Notes: generated by a model from the sequence alone, not told the origin. A DNA stretch of 64,000 nt from Platanthera guangdongensis (GCA_039583875.1 CM077153.1:66100482-66164481); one strand, 5' to 3'. Positions 33,335 through 46,610 are shown, counted from the stretch's first letter. Numbers and translations are program-made.

Positions 33335-36300
33335 TTACGAGAACAAATGAGGGTGAGCCGCCCTCATCCTTGACTCGAGCTCCCACGTCGCGCTTTCCAC
33401 ATCCTGATTTTTCCATAACACCTTTACCATAGGAATCTTCTTTTTCCGCAACACACGATCTTGGGAGTCCAATATCCGGATGGGCATCTCCACATAAGAA
33501 AGGTTTGGCGCCAATGGCGGCACCACGTCCAACACTTGCGTGTCATTCCGCAGACACTTGTGCAGTTGGCTCACATGAAACACATTGTGAACACCAGGAA
33601 AGTTCACAGGTAATTCCAGTTTGTAGGCAGATGCTCCAACTCGCTCAAGAATCTTGAAGGGACCCACAAATCTTGGGTCTAATTTGCGCTCTTTCCCAAA
33701 CCTTTTAATCCCAACCATTGGGGAGACTTTCAAGAAAACGGAATCCCCCACCGCAAACTCTAATTCTGACCTTCGTCGGTTGGTATACTTTTCATATCGC
33801 TCTTGGGCGATTCGGAGCTTCTCCCGAATACCTCGTACTGCAACTTCCATATCCTCGAGCGCCTCTGGCCCCAACAAAGGCCGCTCGCCAACCTCAGTCC
33901 AAAAGAGTGGGGTCCGACATCGTCGCCCATATAACGCTTCGAACGGAGCCATTTGCAAGCTTTCTTGATAGCTATTATTATACGCGAACTCCATAAGCCG
34001 CAAACGTTCATCCCATGCTCCGCCATACTCCAGAATGTATCATCGAATCATGTCTTCTACAATTTGATTTACTCTCTCGGTTTGACCATTCGTCTGAGGA
34101 TGATAAGCTGTGGAGTATCGCAAATCTGTCCCCAAACCCTCTTGTAAATTGCGCCAAAAACGAGAGGTAAAGCGGGAATCTCGGTCTGAAATGATATTCA
34201 CAGGCACACCATGCAGTCGGATAATCTCGTTCACATAGAGCTCCGCTATTGTCTTCATCGGGTAGTTGACTTTAAAGGGTATGAAATGAGCACACTTGGT
34301 CAACCTATCCACGATCACCCACACGGAGTCATATCCTCGGGGAGATCTTGGTAAACCGGTAATAAAATCCATTGAGATGCTTTCCCACTTCCAGGTTGGA
34401 ATCTCCAATGGTGTCAACTTGCCACCAGGTCTCCCATGATCAGCTTTCACCCGCTTGCAGGTATGACATTCTGATACAAACTGCGCTATATCTCTTTTCA
34501 TTCCATACCACCAGACAATTTGTTTCAAATCACGGTACATTTTTGTTGAGCCTGGATGGTAGGCCATACTTGCGCCGTGTGCTTCCTTACACACCATCTC
34601 GCGAATATCCCCAACTGCAGGAATACAAAAGCGCCCACGATACTTTAACGTGCCTGCACCATCAATCGCAAAATCCGGTAATTCACCCTTTTCCGTCCGA
34701 AAAATAAATGCAACAGATCAGGATCATCTTTTTGATGGTGTCTTGTAAGCACCAGCCATGACGGTTCTTCTATTGCCGAATGACTTTGTGGATCATATTT
34801 TCCCACGGTAATCTCCATCAAGAAAAATTCCTCTACGAGACGATCAACAGAAAGATGAAATAGTTTCCCCGTCTTCCGACTCAAAGCATCGGCGACAACA
34901 TTCGCTTTCCCCGGATGATATTGAATGTCCACATCATAATCAGCTACATACTCAAGCCATCGCCGTTGGCGCAAATTAAGTTCTTTCTGCGTGAAGACAT
35001 ATTTCAAACTCTTATGATCTGTAAAGATTTTACACTGTGCACCATATAGCAAGTGTCTCCACAACTTCAAGGCAAAGATCACCGCTGCAAACTCCAAATC
35101 ATGCGTTGGGTAATTCTTTTCATGACTTTTCAACTGCCGAGACCCATACACAATCACCTTTTTGTCTTGCATTAACACACAGCCAAGTCCAACATGCGAC
35201 GCATCCACAAACACTTCATACTCTTTTCCTTCCGTCGGCAAGACCAACACAGGAGCGGTACATAATCGATGTTTGAGTTCCAGGAAGGAGGTCTCACACT
35301 TGTCATTCCATTCAAATGCCACGTTATTCTGGGTTAAACGAGTCAAAGGTGCGGCCAACGTCGCAAAACCTTCGACAAATCTGCGATAATAGCCGGCTAA
35401 GCCCAAGAAGCTTCGAATCTCCTTGGGTGTTTCCGGTCTTCTCCATTCCATGACCGCAGAAATCTTTTCGGGATCCACTAAAATACCATGGTGATTAATG
35501 ACATGACCCAGAAAAGCAACTTGCGGCAACCAAAACTCGCATTTGCTTAGCTTGGCGAATAACCGTTGATCTCGTAAAGTGGCCAATACTAATCGCAGAT
35601 GCTGTTCATGTTCCTCAGCACTGCGGGAGTAGATAAGAACATCATCAATAAACACCACCACAAATTTATCCAAATAGTCCTTGAACACTCTGTTCATCAG
35701 ATCCATGAAAGCTGATGGTGCATTGGTCAATCCAAACGACATCACAAGGAATTCAAAGTGTCCATGCCTTGATCGAAATGCAGTTCGCGGAATATCAGAT
35801 TCCCGGACCTTGAGCTGATGATAGCCGGAGCGGAGATCAATCTTCGAAAATACAGAACTGCCACGCAGTTGATCAAATAAATCATCGATTCTTGGCAGTG
35901 GGTACTTGTTTTTAATCGTCACCTTGTTCAGTTCCCGGTAATCGATGCAAAGCCGCATTGACCCATCTTTCTTCTTTACAAATAACACCGGTGCACCCCA
36001 AGGTGATGAACTCGGCCGGATAAACCCTTTTGCCAATAAGTCATCCAACTGTGTACGCAACTCTGCTAGCTCACGCGGGGCCATCCTGTATGGCGCTTTC
36101 GCGATCGGTCGCGTACCCGGCTCCAAATCAATAACAAACTCGACATCACGATCAGGGGGTAGACCAGGAAGGTCAGTAGGAAAAACATCTGGGAAGTCAC
36201 GCACAACAGGAATCTCCTCCAAACGCGGCAAAACAGCACTAGTCCCCACAGCGGAGACAAGACAAGCAAAATAGTCGGAAACAAACAACGTCCGAACACA

Positions 36301-36707
36301 TACCGCCGAAAGCCCTGGAGAATCCTGGCAAGAATCACCATATACACTTCCTGGCTGACCATCGTCCTTGACAAAATCCAAGCGCTTCCCTCTGCACTGG
36401 ATGACGGCGTCATAGCGGGATACCAGTCCATACCCAGAATGACGTCGAAATCTTCCAAATCGATTACCTTGCAATCAACCCTTGCTATAAAATCCCCCAA
36501 CAAAATGGGACAATCAAGAAGACCCCAGTCAGCCACCACAGAAGCGCCGGAAGGAAATTTCACCAAAAACGCATTCCCCACTCGCTCTGGTGTCAAATGA
36601 TATCGATCCAGAAAGGTTCGCGCTACAAATGAATGGGTCGCGCCAGAATCAAAGAGAACACACGCCCAACGGTTCTTGACCTTAAAGTTTCCTATAAGGT
36701 ATATATG
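33335..36707 (-). pseudogene. pol: G2 pol: protease, RT, RNase H, integrase, chromodomain
   Basis: In element direction: protease with FDSGATHSFVAR directly after the gag stop and FDVILGMDW; a one-base deletion near 36422 shifts frame. The next frame (to 34645) carries the rest of the protease tail and RT with [32 protein letters not shown] and catalytic FIDD, then RNase H from VFVDASHVG to a typical end [11 protein letters not shown] second frameshift near 34690 precedes integrase: HPGSTKMYRDL...CHTCKR zinc region, Asp in MDFITGLP, Asp in SDRDSRF and Glu in QTER. TGA at 34040 interrupts integrase. The last frame carries YGRRCRTPLFW and ends with a chromodomain (VKVLWKNQDVESATWE). Four breaks in all when the gag-pol stop is included, so this copy is non-autonomous. 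Confidence 0.92.
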
Positions 36708-37985
36708 CTACGCTAAGAACGACACATAATAGGCATACACAAAACGAGAACCAGAGGACGGACTCGAACCTGAAATAACCTGAGGTGATGTATGCGCTTC
36801 CTCTGCAGAGACCACATTCAACTTCCCTTTGCCTTTGTCCAAGCGCAGAGGCGGAGGCAAAGCCTGGAGTGGTGCGGGTTGCAACACAGCTTGAACCTGT
36901 GGGCACCTCGCGCGAAGATGTCCTGGTCTGCCACACTGGAAGCATACCTTGTCTTTGGCCCAGCAGCGGCTCACATCATGACCTCGCCCACAAAATGTAC
37001 ACTCCAAGTCTCTGGTTGGCGCACCCATCATGGCGTGCACCTGCTCCTTCTTTTGCATCCCCAACCGCTTGAAACATGTCTCAAAGGGGTGACCGGCTCG
37101 GCCACAGAAGCTACATGTCTCCTTGTTTCTCTTCCTTACGTCTGCGTCTTGGGAGCTTTTCCCTCCCACCAGCTTCCTCTTATCCTTCCTCATCTGTTGT
37201 CCTCTTTGTTTTGCAGTTTCGATTGCTTCCACCTTCAACGCAGCCTCAACCACAGCAGTGTAACTCGTCGCTCCATAAGCACTTGCGAACTGCTGTACGT
37301 CGCTGCGGAGTCCGCCAAGAAACCGCTTGACTCGATCAGCTTCCGTCGTCACCAAGCTCGGGGCAAACCGACTGAGCTTGCTAAACTCAATTTCATACTC
37401 ACTCACTGTGAGGTTCCTCTGCTTCAAGTATAAAAAGTCATTCATCAGGCGGTCCCTTTCCACTGCCGGTAGAAACTTGCGTCGTACCATTTCTTTGAAC
37501 ACTTCCCACGAGCAGCCCGCCCCTAGGCCTTCCTTTTCTCGTAACCACCATCCTTTCGCCAATCCTTTAAGTTGATAGGCAGCAAGCATCACCTTTTGGT
37601 CCTCAGTCACACCAGCATACACAAACATTTCTTCCAACGTAATCACCCAGTCATCCAAGATGACGAAGTCTGCTTTTCCGTCATACGTCGGTGGTCCAAG
37701 TCGTTGAAACTGCGAGATGAAAGTCATCGCAGGAGGAACTACAACTGGAGGTGTCACTGCCACTGAAGGAGTCGAACTAGTGGGGCCTCTAACCGTCTCT
37801 TGTCCTCTTGGTGCCAGCCCAGACATAGCGGATGACATCGCTTGCAGCTGGGACTGCACTTCCTGCACCTGCCTTGTCAAAGCCTCATTACTTTGGCGAA
37901 GACTATCTATCAGCGCATTATTCTGCGCGCCCGAAGATTCACCCTCGGATTGGGGAGTTTGCCTTGTCACTGGGCGCTTCGACAT
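36708..37985 (-). pseudogene. gag: G2 gag with three zinc knuckles
   Basis: The frame opens from ATG at 37985 (MSKRPVTRQ); an in-frame ATG at 38057 would add 24 residues with a hydrophobic start and looks less likely. A coiled-coil-like Gln-rich N-terminus (RQSNEALTRQVQEVQSQLQ) precedes the Retrotrans_gag core (KGLAKGWWLREKEG, FKEMVRRKFLP, LTVSEYEIEFSKLSRF, RFLGGLRSDV). Three knuckle-like motifs follow: CSFCGRAGHPFETC, CTFCGRGHDVSRC (spacing shortened by one) and CFQCGRPGHLRARC. TAG at 36708-36710 separates it from a protease in the same frame; this may be a mutation or a recoding stop. Confidence 0.88.
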
Positions 37986-38640
37986 CCTAGAAACACGTTC
38001 ACTCTTGTCAACCTCAAACCCAACAAAACACACAACGGCTATGTACAGACCATACATATAAAAATATGAACATCAACTGCTAACTTGCTTTGGGAGTTTG
38101 AGAATGATGGTATTCCTAACCTAAAGATGACTCACCGTCATCCCACTAATTTGTGCCTAACCGATGTAAGCATGACTTGATTTGACCCAAAACCATGTGT
38201 GTACAGGTGTCATCATGTAAGTCTTAGCTTGGCACGTTGTGCTCATGCAATGTTATGTTATGCGTGCAGTGCTATGCAATCTAGAAAAGGCCTTAATGCA
38301 TGCCATGAGCGGTCGTACGCATTCCAATGCTATGCATCCCATACTACATAGCATTGTATGCAACGAAGAAAAGAAAACGTGCTAGTCGCATCCATGTGGT
38401 GAGGTTATGCATCCCATACTACATAACCCTCACATGTCGCCCCTATGGTGGATCCATATACAACCACATATTATGCATCCCATACTACATAATATGCCCC
38501 GTATACTTCTGTTCATGCCATGGGTGTAGTGTACGTGCTTCGGCCAAGACATACTGATGGCACCTCGGTGTGTGTATGAAATGATGCTTACACTTCACAA
38601 AACCAAAAGGAAAGTTTGCCCGACCAAATGTCAAGCAAAC
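37986..38640 (-). other. G2 leader with ATGCATCCCATACTACATA repeats
   Basis: Non-coding region between primer-binding site and gag. The plus-strand phrase TATGCATCCCATACTACATA occurs three times (about 38331-38350, 38406-38424 and 38472-38491), roughly 70 bases apart. Confidence 0.6.
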
Positions 38641-38655
38641 CTGGCTCTGATACCA
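38641..38655 (-). other. Primer-binding site, G2
   Basis: On the minus strand TGGTATCAGAGCCAG follows the 5' LTR end after two bases; its first twelve bases match the complement of the 3' end of initiator Met-tRNA. Confidence 0.9.
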
Positions 38656-38657
38656 AC

Positions 38658-41427
38658 TGTCACAACCCGCATTTCCTCAACGAGCATATCGTATCAGAGT
38701 AAGAGAAACTACGGGTTATGATGCCACGTCGTGCAGGGGATAACTGCACACGCTCAGGCAACTCTTGACGCTTACTTCATGACTTGAAATTCAACAGTTA
38801 GATGTAAGAAAACTAGTTCATTTGCTGGCCGTATCCCTCGGCCTTCGGTATAAAAACACATTGTTACGCGGCGGAAATCCTTGGTTTATTTATAATGAGC
38901 TCCTATATGCAGCCTCTAGTGATAGTATTATACGAAATTCTCTTTGTTTACGTTATTTGAAAATAAGTCTTAATTTAGCAAGTCATGGATGCATGAGATA
39001 CAATAATAGTTTTGGTTTATCTTCAAAATACCGAATGCAACCTACCAGAAAACCATCCCAAAAGCAAGTACATTCCATCCAAAGGAGTTACAATAGCAGT
39101 CTCGTTCATATTTACATAAAAGAAAATCCACCAAATGGGCGCCAACAAGCTGACACGAACCCATTGGGGCATAGATATGTCTGTACAACAAAAGAAGAAC
39201 TACCTCGCTTTGAATGCTCGGTTAGCTCCCAAGAAATGCCTCCAACCAACCTAGCCGCTCAACCGGCTACAACCTGCACCTGAGGCATTCAAGAAAGAAT
39301 ACCTCAGCAATCAACCAAACTATACAAAAGAGAGTACAAATTTCATAATGGATCAAAAAGGGGCTTACCGACCCCATAGCCATGCTTAAGTCAAAAGAGT
39401 GCACAAAACAAGTGCGTACATGTAGAAAAACAATGTCATTCCAAAGGATCAACCGCACCAAGTGCGTACTAGTTCTCCAAGTCCTGCTCAAACCGCAGAA
39501 ACAAAAGGCAAAACATATGCCTATTCCATCATTTATAGAACAAGAACCTACTAGACAAGTGAAGCATAAGCAGCGGTTAAGTTCAATTTCACAGGGGTCT
39601 TATCGGTGGCGGCCCTAAAGTGGAACGCACCAAACAAAACCAGCCCAAATCAGGGCCAAAGTGGTCTCTCTAACCACAAAAACAAAACCCGGTGGCCACA
39701 GGCTGAAACCACACCACCCCTTGGAAAATCCTCACACAAACGATCCCGCCATGCTTCACGAATTCGCCTCGCAAAACACCCCATAACCCAAGATAACACG
39801 TTTCCTTTCATCGTCCTCACACATGACTCCCAATGGCCAACGCATAGCGTTTGATGAACTTCAACACATAAAAAAAATCATAGGCCTTGTATCCAAGAAA
39901 ATTACATATAGGGTTTGATTACCATAAGTACATAATCAAGGAAAAATCACTTTTAATGATAGGCTACATGAAGATGAACCATATTGCTACATGAAATAAT
40001 CTAACATAGGGAAAGTTGTTAACTCCATGAAGCACAAATCTAAACATGGGAATTGTCGCATAGGAAGTTAGCATGGTCATTTAGCATAAGGAATTTGCTA
40101 TATGTGTCAAATTAACCAACAAGAGGTTGATCATAATTACACTAATTAAGCATCATTTGAATCAAGAAGAACACACTAGGTAATTGCATCATAGGGAAAT
40201 TTAAGAACACAAGAAACTAAGGCTAAGAAAATGAAAGAGAAATTCAAGAAGAACAAATTACGTATAGGGGAATTGAAAGAGTAATCCTAAGGCTAATAAG
40301 GAAGAACCCAAAATAAGAACAAGAAGCTCATGAATCTTGAAAGAGAAACTAACTATTGGTTTGCACAATTACAAATCAAGAAAGGAGATTGGCAAGGGTG
40401 AAGAACACCGCTTGCCTGAACCGAGACGATGCCGCGACGGCTGATTCTCTTTTTCCTGGCCTTGCTTGCTCCCTTGCTCCCTTGCTTTCTCTTGGAGAAT
40501 GAAGAAGAAGAAGAAGATGAAGATGAAAAACAAAATGAGAAAGCCAATCTCTGTTTCGGACTTATGTTACCCAGAACAGAGCTGAACCGTTCGATGCAGG
40601 ATCAAGGAAATGAACGGCACAAAAAAATTGGAAAAAGTCGATTTTCGGGCCGGTCACGCCCTGTGTCACTCCCGTGACACAGGGCGTGTACCATAAGCGG
40701 CGCCGAAAGGCGGCAAATTCCAGCTTATCCACACGGTACACGGCCGGGTACACGCCCGTGACGGGTCGGTCACGCCCGTGACCTAGGGCGTGTAACCCGT
40801 GTCTCGACACCTCGTCGACAAAAAGTGTCGACACTCGACCCAGCATGACACGCCCTGTGACACGCCCGTGTCACAGGCCGTGTCCCCTCTCTCGACGACT
40901 CGCCACGCGATACTCGACGCTCGATACTCGACGATCGACACTCGACACTCGACGAAGCGGGACACGACCCGTGACACGCCCGTGTCAGGGGGCGTGTACC
41001 CCATTCGTCGAGCTCAACTCGACGCACGAAAACTTCGTCGAGTCAAGGAGGTCACGCCCAGGTCACGGCCTGGGTCACGCCCGTGTCATGGGGCGTGTCT
41101 CACACAAAAAACGACCATTTTCCCCTTTTGTGAAAAATGTTCCTGGGACGTCCTAGACCATTTTTGCCTTAAGCACTTTTTACCCTTTTTTTTTGTTTCC
41201 TGAACCAGCAACTGATTTTGAGCAACATTCCCCGAGCGCGAAAACGTGCAAGCATTCCCTAAGAGGCCTCACTGAGTCCCTTATTTGGACTACGGTTTGC
41301 TGGGGAATCGTGCAACTCGGCAACCAAAACAGCCACTCGCATGCCCGCGGGAAAAACCATGCTCAACTACAATCAAAGCCAACGTAACGCCCATCATGCG
41401 TACGTAATAAAAATCCGGGGCGTTACA
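38658..41427 (-). mobile_element. G2 5' LTR (right), 2,770 bp
   Basis: Plus-strand ends TGTCACAACC and GGCGTTACA. It has the same length as the left LTR with about two dozen substitutions, many of them C/T or G/A. It contains the second copy of the GC-rich inverted-repeat block. Confidence 0.95.
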
Positions 41428-41914
41428 TAGGATCCTTTGGATCTGAGTGAATTGTAAGCCTATAATTATAAAGGCTGAGGGTAGCGCTTGAGAGCCTGAG
41501 TATAGGAGATTGAGATCTCTGAGTGTAGACCTTGTTGGCTGAGTGTAGGCCTTGGTTGGCTGAGTGTAGGCCTTGGTTGGCTGAGTGTAGGCCTTGATTG
41601 GCTGAGTGTAGGCTTTGGGCCTGAGGTGTAGGAACCAATTTGAGTTCTGAGACAGTAGAGGAGTTTGGCCGAATCTAGTACACTGCTAGATAGGCGAAGG
41701 GGGAAAGTGGATGTACCCATATCTTGGGGAACCACTATAAACCACTGTGTATGCTGTGCTGTGCTGTGATTGTTGCTGTGCATGTTGTGTGTTTGCTGTG
41801 ATAAAATAGTTAGTATTCTGTGATATAACTGATTGCTGCCATTTAAGTTTAAAAAGGATTAGGTCACCTATTCACCCCCCCCCCCCTCTAGGTGTTTAGG
41901 TACCATATCTTTCA
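41428..41914 (+). mobile_element. Copia B 3' LTR, part 2
   Basis: Resumes after the TAGGA duplication (41428-41432) with TCCTTTGGATCTGAG, matching 19399 onwards. It contains the 21-bp tandem repeats and ends ATCTTTCA at 41914. A run of C (about 41874-41886) is longer than in the 5' copy. Confidence 0.93.
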
Positions 41915-41919
41915 GACTA

Positions 41920-44754
41920 CTTAGGTTGAAGTTTCGGGCTCAATTGAGCCCGATCCAAACCATGAGTTTTCATGGTTTTCGGCTGAAATGAACTTGCTAG
42001 AACCGCCGGAAAACGCCTCTCCGGCGGCAGAGCCACCGCCTGGCGATAGCCCCCACCTCAACGGAGGTGGTGGTGGCGGTGGCCGGCAGGGGAAGGGGCT
42101 GGATGGCCGGCGGCAGCCGCTTGAAGTCGGCCCAGGAAAAATGCATCCTGGCCGTCGGCTCAACGAAGGAGATGAACGGATCCCGTTCATCTACGCCAAG
42201 ATTCGTGCTTCATCAGAAATTAAACTATAGGAATCAATTTCTTGATTATTTCATTTCTGTCACACTATATACACTAAATGGTTTTAATTTTTAAAAATAC
42301 TTAGGGCCATCTAGTGGAAAAACTTTCAATATAAAAGTTGTAGCCCTATGGGTCTAATATAATCCAAAATTGATTTAGACTAATTTGGGTGCCTGGTTTG
42401 ACCAGGGCACCCATTTTGGTGGGACATACCCTTAGGGCTAGACAGTCATTAAACTGAGTGCCCACACCTCATCCCTTGTCCAAATCTATTGAAATTTTGG
42501 CAGGGATCCTAACCTAGCTATACCTAGGGCCTGCCCAAAACGCAAAATTTTTGGACACACGTTTCCTAAAGTTTTTGATTTTATTTAATAAAGCTAGGGT
42601 AATTTAATTAAGTGGTCAAATGACCTCCAAACCCTCCCAAATTTTGAGGCGTGGTCCCTGGCATCAAGACCTAGTATCGTACAAAATTTGAGCACATTTG
42701 GATAGGTTTTGGTTAGGGAATCACCAAACCCTAGATTGACCTTAAGAAGGCATTTTTGATTAAAAGTGCACTATGGACTTAGGGTGGTCCCCTCGCCTCA
42801 ACAGAGGCAGAGGTTTTGGACACTGACTTGGCATGGACAATGCCACCCCCTGGAGGAAAATGGGATGTTAGAGACTTGATTTGCGCTAGGGTTCAACCTC
42901 AAATCCTAAGGAAGGACTTTTGAGGGTTGTGAAGGACATGGGGGCAAATGCCCTTGCATGTCCTTGGAAACTGAGTAGAATTGAGGCTAGTATAACCTAA
43001 GATCTCTGGTAGGAAATTTAGAATAATTAGAGCAAGGTAGACACCTCAAAACCCTAACCCTAGTTTTAGGGTAGGAGCACAAATTTGGAGATTCAGCCAC
43101 TAAACCTTTCCCAAATGATTTGAATCTTGGGCAGCATAGGTTTTAGGCCACCTAGGACCTCTAGTAATTTTTGTAGAATTTTATGGATTTTATTCTTGGT
43201 ACTTCATTTGTTAATTACCAAAAGGACCAAAGTGAGGTTTGATTTTATTAGGGATGTTATGTGCTTTAAAATATGATGAAACTTGGTCAGAGGTTATTAT
43301 AGGGCTAGTTGATCATCTCTGTATTTTATCACAATTTTCAATTAATTCTATTTGGTACTTCCTTCATTAATTTCAGAAAGGGGCCTTGGGTAAAGAAAAT
43401 TCATTATTGAGGATATATCTATTGAAAAATCATGAGGCTTAGGTTTTGATGTTTTTAGGCCAAACTTTACTTGTAGAAATTTATTTATAATTTTTAGAGG
43501 TCTGTTTTTAGAACTTTCTTTACAATGCCATATTTTTGAGAATAGGATATTTAATTAATTTAGGGAATAATTCTTTCAAACAAATTATGAAAGTTTACTT
43601 AGAGGTTTTATGTGCCCTTACAACCATCCTGGAATTTTCTCTGAATTTTTGGAATTATTTTTATTGTACATCCCCTTTTAATGATTTATTTTGGAATAAA
43701 TTTGGAAATATAATTTGAGGGCTGAAATCTTACTGAAAAATTTGGAGGTTCTAGATTTGTAGATGATTACCCATCTTGCATTTATCATAATTTTAGTGGA
43801 GCTTCATCTTGCTTAAGTCTTGTACTTCCTGTTCAACCTTGGAACTTTGGGTTTTTAAAATAAATGAATAAATTAGCATTTAAATTATGAAAATTAGGAA
43901 ATTGTGGATTCAGTGGAATGAGACGCTTATACATTAGGACCTGCAAAACGACCCCTTGGTCTATAAGCTTGTGTGGGCAAGTTTATAAATTAAGGTTAAT
44001 TTTGATATATATATTTACTGCTGTTTGATAACCGACACCCCAACGTATAAATTGGTATGAGACTTTTTATACGATGGGAGCCTTGCAGAAGACCCCTTGG
44101 CTTATGTGTTCTCACATAAGTGAAGGTTACCTTTCATATTTCAGCTTATTGTCTATACATGTTATAGAATTGCTAGTATAGGTCCGCTGTCCTCTGTTTT
44201 TGATATTCTCCACCTTCATGTCCTCCCTTTTCTTCCTCTCCGCTCGGTGCCTAGGAGCCGTGGGGGATGGGGCGGGGGATGATAGGACTTAGTCTTTTAC
44301 ACTAATGGTTTTCGAACCGCATCATTTAGGGGATCGTGGAGACCAGCGTGGAGTAGCAGCCCCAGAGACCGGTACGCTTGGAGGTGGGGCAGTCTAGCTC
44401 CGGAGTTCATACAGCTGGGACCGTGAGTCTCGACCTTGAGTAGTGTTTCTGATTTTGCTTCCTCATGAGTGATATTGTAGTGAGGATATGATGTACCGGG
44501 CATAAGCCCGTATTTTGCTACTCTGATGTTATATTCTGTGGACACTCCCTTCGTGGAGATTTATTCTAAGATATGTGATTTTCTGTGGACTGTAATTTGC
44601 ATTTACACTATTGTGCTACTTTTCTGTGATCGAATTGGCCGGTAGAATCGGTGCTTTGTGGTGATGACCCTTCATGGTGTGAAGGAGTCATCGCAAAACG
44701 GCGGTTCTGGGCCTAAGACCCCGGTGTCGAAAAGGAAAAAAAGGGGGTCTTACA
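41920..44754 (+). mobile_element. G1 3' LTR, part 2
   Basis: Resumes after the GACTA duplication with CTTAGGTTGAAGTTTCGGG, matching 7382 onwards. It lacks the counterpart of 9375-10454 (junction near 43914) and ends GGTCTTACA at 44754. The 80-codon ORF of the GC-rich island is intact here at 41988-42230. Confidence 0.92.
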
Positions 44755-45317
44755 GTATCGACACCCAAGACTTGGGTCGACACTATAATACAAGAAAGAA
44801 ACTGTGCCGACACTTAGTACTAGTGTCGATACACACTGCACAAGTTGTGTCGACACTCAGGACAAGTGTCGACACACAGTGCACAAGTTGCGTCGAGACA
44901 AAGAACAGTTGTGTCGACACTAGGATAAGTGTTAACACACTCTATACAAGTAATGTCGAGACTGAGGACAATTGTGTCGACACTCAGGACTTGTGTCGAC
45001 ATACTTTGAAAGCTGAGTTAAGACTGGAAGCAAGTAGTGTAGACTCTCAGGACTAGTATCGACACATTCTACATCAGCTGTGTCGAGACAAGGTGAAGGT
45101 TGTGTCGACACATTCAGAAGTATGTCGACACCACTACAAGAGTAGTGTCGACACCCAGGACTGGTGTAAACAAATCCAACAGACAAGTTTTAACACTTCA
45201 AGTAGATTTAATTCCTAAGTACAAAAATCAAGCCAGAGGTACTGACAACTATCAGAACTGCCAGAACTGTCAGATGTCATTTATTAACTAGATCAGTCGG
45301 TTACCTTTGAAAGAGCC

Positions 45318-45326
45318 TATATAAAG
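45318..45326 (+). promoter_or_regulatory. TATA box of Copia A LTR
   Basis: TATATAAAG occupies the same place as TATAAATAGG in the LTR of B, about 30 bases after a shared GGTTACC sequence. Confidence 0.6.
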
Positions 45327-45609
45327 GGATCGACTTTTCAAAAAAAGGAGTGGAAAAATTTGGCAAGAGCAGATCTAAGAAGTAATCCGCTAGAATTCAG
45401 AAGGTGGCGAGAAGCCGAATCAAGAATCGACTTCAACATTCTCCAGCCTAGATATAGCCTAATTTCAAGTTCAAGAAGCTTTGAAAAGATAAGAAGGGTT
45501 GGATCAAATCTATCACAATAAGATCAAAGGATGCAAACACATCAGGATCAGATCAAGAAGCAGTCACCCATTTCTCTCTTGCTGGGTGACTAATTCTGAA
45601 TCAATTTCT

Positions 45610-45614
45610 TTTGC
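45610..45614. repeat. Target-site duplication of element C (TTTGC)
   Basis: TTTGC lies just before C and again at 63453-63457 just after it. The sequence on both outer sides belongs to the LTR of element A. Confidence 0.9.
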
Positions 45615-45800
45615 TGTTGGATCCCTAGTTGATTTGGGCTAGGTTCACTAGCTTAGGATGTGACCCATCATGTTTAGCCAGGGTCAAATTTATGTCCTTG
45701 AGTCTAGGTCAAGTCCTTAGGTTCAACATCAGATGGACCAGCTATCAACAAGACCATCAGAGACTCCAGACTTTGAAGATTTCAAGACCAAGTAAAGTTT

Positions 45801-46610
45801 GTTCGACGTTCGTCGAACTCAGCCTGACGAAAGGTGTTCGGCGCTCAACGATCGTGAGACATTTCTTTGTGCTGAGCTCAACGATCCTTGTTCTATGTTC
45901 GACGAAGACTGAGATACTTCAACAAGCCAAAGTCAGGATAACTCCAGAATTTTTCTAAGTGCAGCTTCAAGCTTTGGTCGACGAACTAGATTCTGAGCTC
46001 GACGAACTTGGACCTCAAGTTCAAAACTTCTCAGGTCGACGAAGTAAACTTCTCAGGTCGACGAATGCAGTACTCTACTCGCCGATTCCTGAGTTCAGAG
46101 GATGTGTGTCGACACTTAGGGCATGTGTCGACCCCAGCCTATGTCGACACCAGAAGATTTCTGTCGACACCAGAAGATTTCTGTCAACACCAGAAGATTT
46201 CTGTCGACACCAGAAGATTTCTGTTGACACCAGTAGATTTGTGTCGACACCAGATGATTTGTGTCAACACTAAGATCAATCAGTCGACACCAATTCATGT
46301 CGACACAGAATATCAGTTATACAGAATATTTTTGACTAAGTCCACAATCATTCTTCGCTCGACGAATTTGGATCTCTATTCGACGAATAAAGTCTGACAG
46401 TGATGATTATCTGTTCGACGAATTTGGATCTCAGCTCGACGAATGAAGTTTGTCAGTTCGATGAAGATTGAAGCAGAATTGACAAGATTTCCCGGAAGAC
46501 TAATTGCTATTGTCTGGTCGGTGAACTCATCAAGCTCAGCTCGACGAACTCAAGCTCAGCTCGATGAACTCAAACTCAGCTCGACGAATTGTGTTCTTCG
46601 TTCGACGATT
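45801..46610. repeat. TTCGTCGAA/TTCGACGAA motif array in C LTR
   Basis: More than 20 copies of TCGACGAA, TTCGTCGA and CpG-decayed variants occur, typically in the context AGCTCGACGAACT or GTTCGACGAATTTGGATCTC. Direct and inverted forms are mixed. The 3' LTR carries the same array at about 61620-62430. Confidence 0.88.
46141..46275 (+). repeat. 20-bp tandem repeat CTGTCGACACCAGAAGATTT
   Basis: About seven head-to-tail copies occur; differences are mainly at the CpG (TCGACACC, TCAACACC, TTGACACC). The 3' LTR copy is at about 61961-62095 with different CpG losses, which suggests independent methylation decay. Confidence 0.9.

Larger units (their letters stand above)
30461..41427 (-). mobile_element. 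Element G2: chromodomain Gypsy element, minus strand
   Basis: This element is 10,967 bp with two LTRs of exactly 2,770 bp. Read on the minus strand, LTRs run TGTAACGCCCC...TGACA. The primer-binding site is next to the right LTR and the polypurine tract next to the left LTR, so the right LTR is the 5' one. Gag and PR-RT-RNaseH-IN-chromodomain are present with two stops and two frameshifts. I find roughly two dozen LTR mismatches by eye (about 1%). It is the youngest layer of the A > G1 > B > G2 nest. Confidence 0.95.
17776..41914 (+). mobile_element. Element B: SIRE-like Copia element with ORF3, interrupted by G2
   Basis: 5' LTR 17776-19899, internal region 19900-28838, 3' LTR 28839-30460 plus 41433-41914, TSD GACTA. 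Gene order is gag, PR-IN-RT-RNaseH (Copia order), spacer, ORF3. A large gag with two zinc knuckles and coiled coil, long LTRs of about 2.1 kb and an ORF downstream of pol are features of the SIRE/Maximus group. LTRs differ at about 1-2% of positions by eye. Gag-pol is in one frame with four internal stops. Confidence 0.93.
6024..44754 (+). mobile_element. Element G1: chromodomain Gypsy element (Tekay/Del-like), interrupted by B
   Basis: The LTRs run TGTAACATCCC...TTACA. The 5' LTR is 6024-11294, the internal region 11295-16421, and the 3' LTR 16422-17775 plus 41920-44754. Pol order is PR-RT-RNaseH-IN followed by a chromodomain, which defines a chromovirus. Flanks are GTAAT on the left and GTATC on the right, an imperfect 5-bp target duplication. 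Both flanks continue as the LTR of element A, which confirms insertion there. Six in-frame stops but no frameshift were found in gag-pol. Confidence 0.88.
44755..45614 (+). mobile_element. Copia A 3' LTR, part 2
   Basis: Continues the TGTCGACAC array of element A (44755-45190), then a segment homologous to the B LTR promoter region (GGTTACC...GCCTATATAAAGG). It is cut at 45614 by element C. The array is more decayed than in B. Confidence 0.85.
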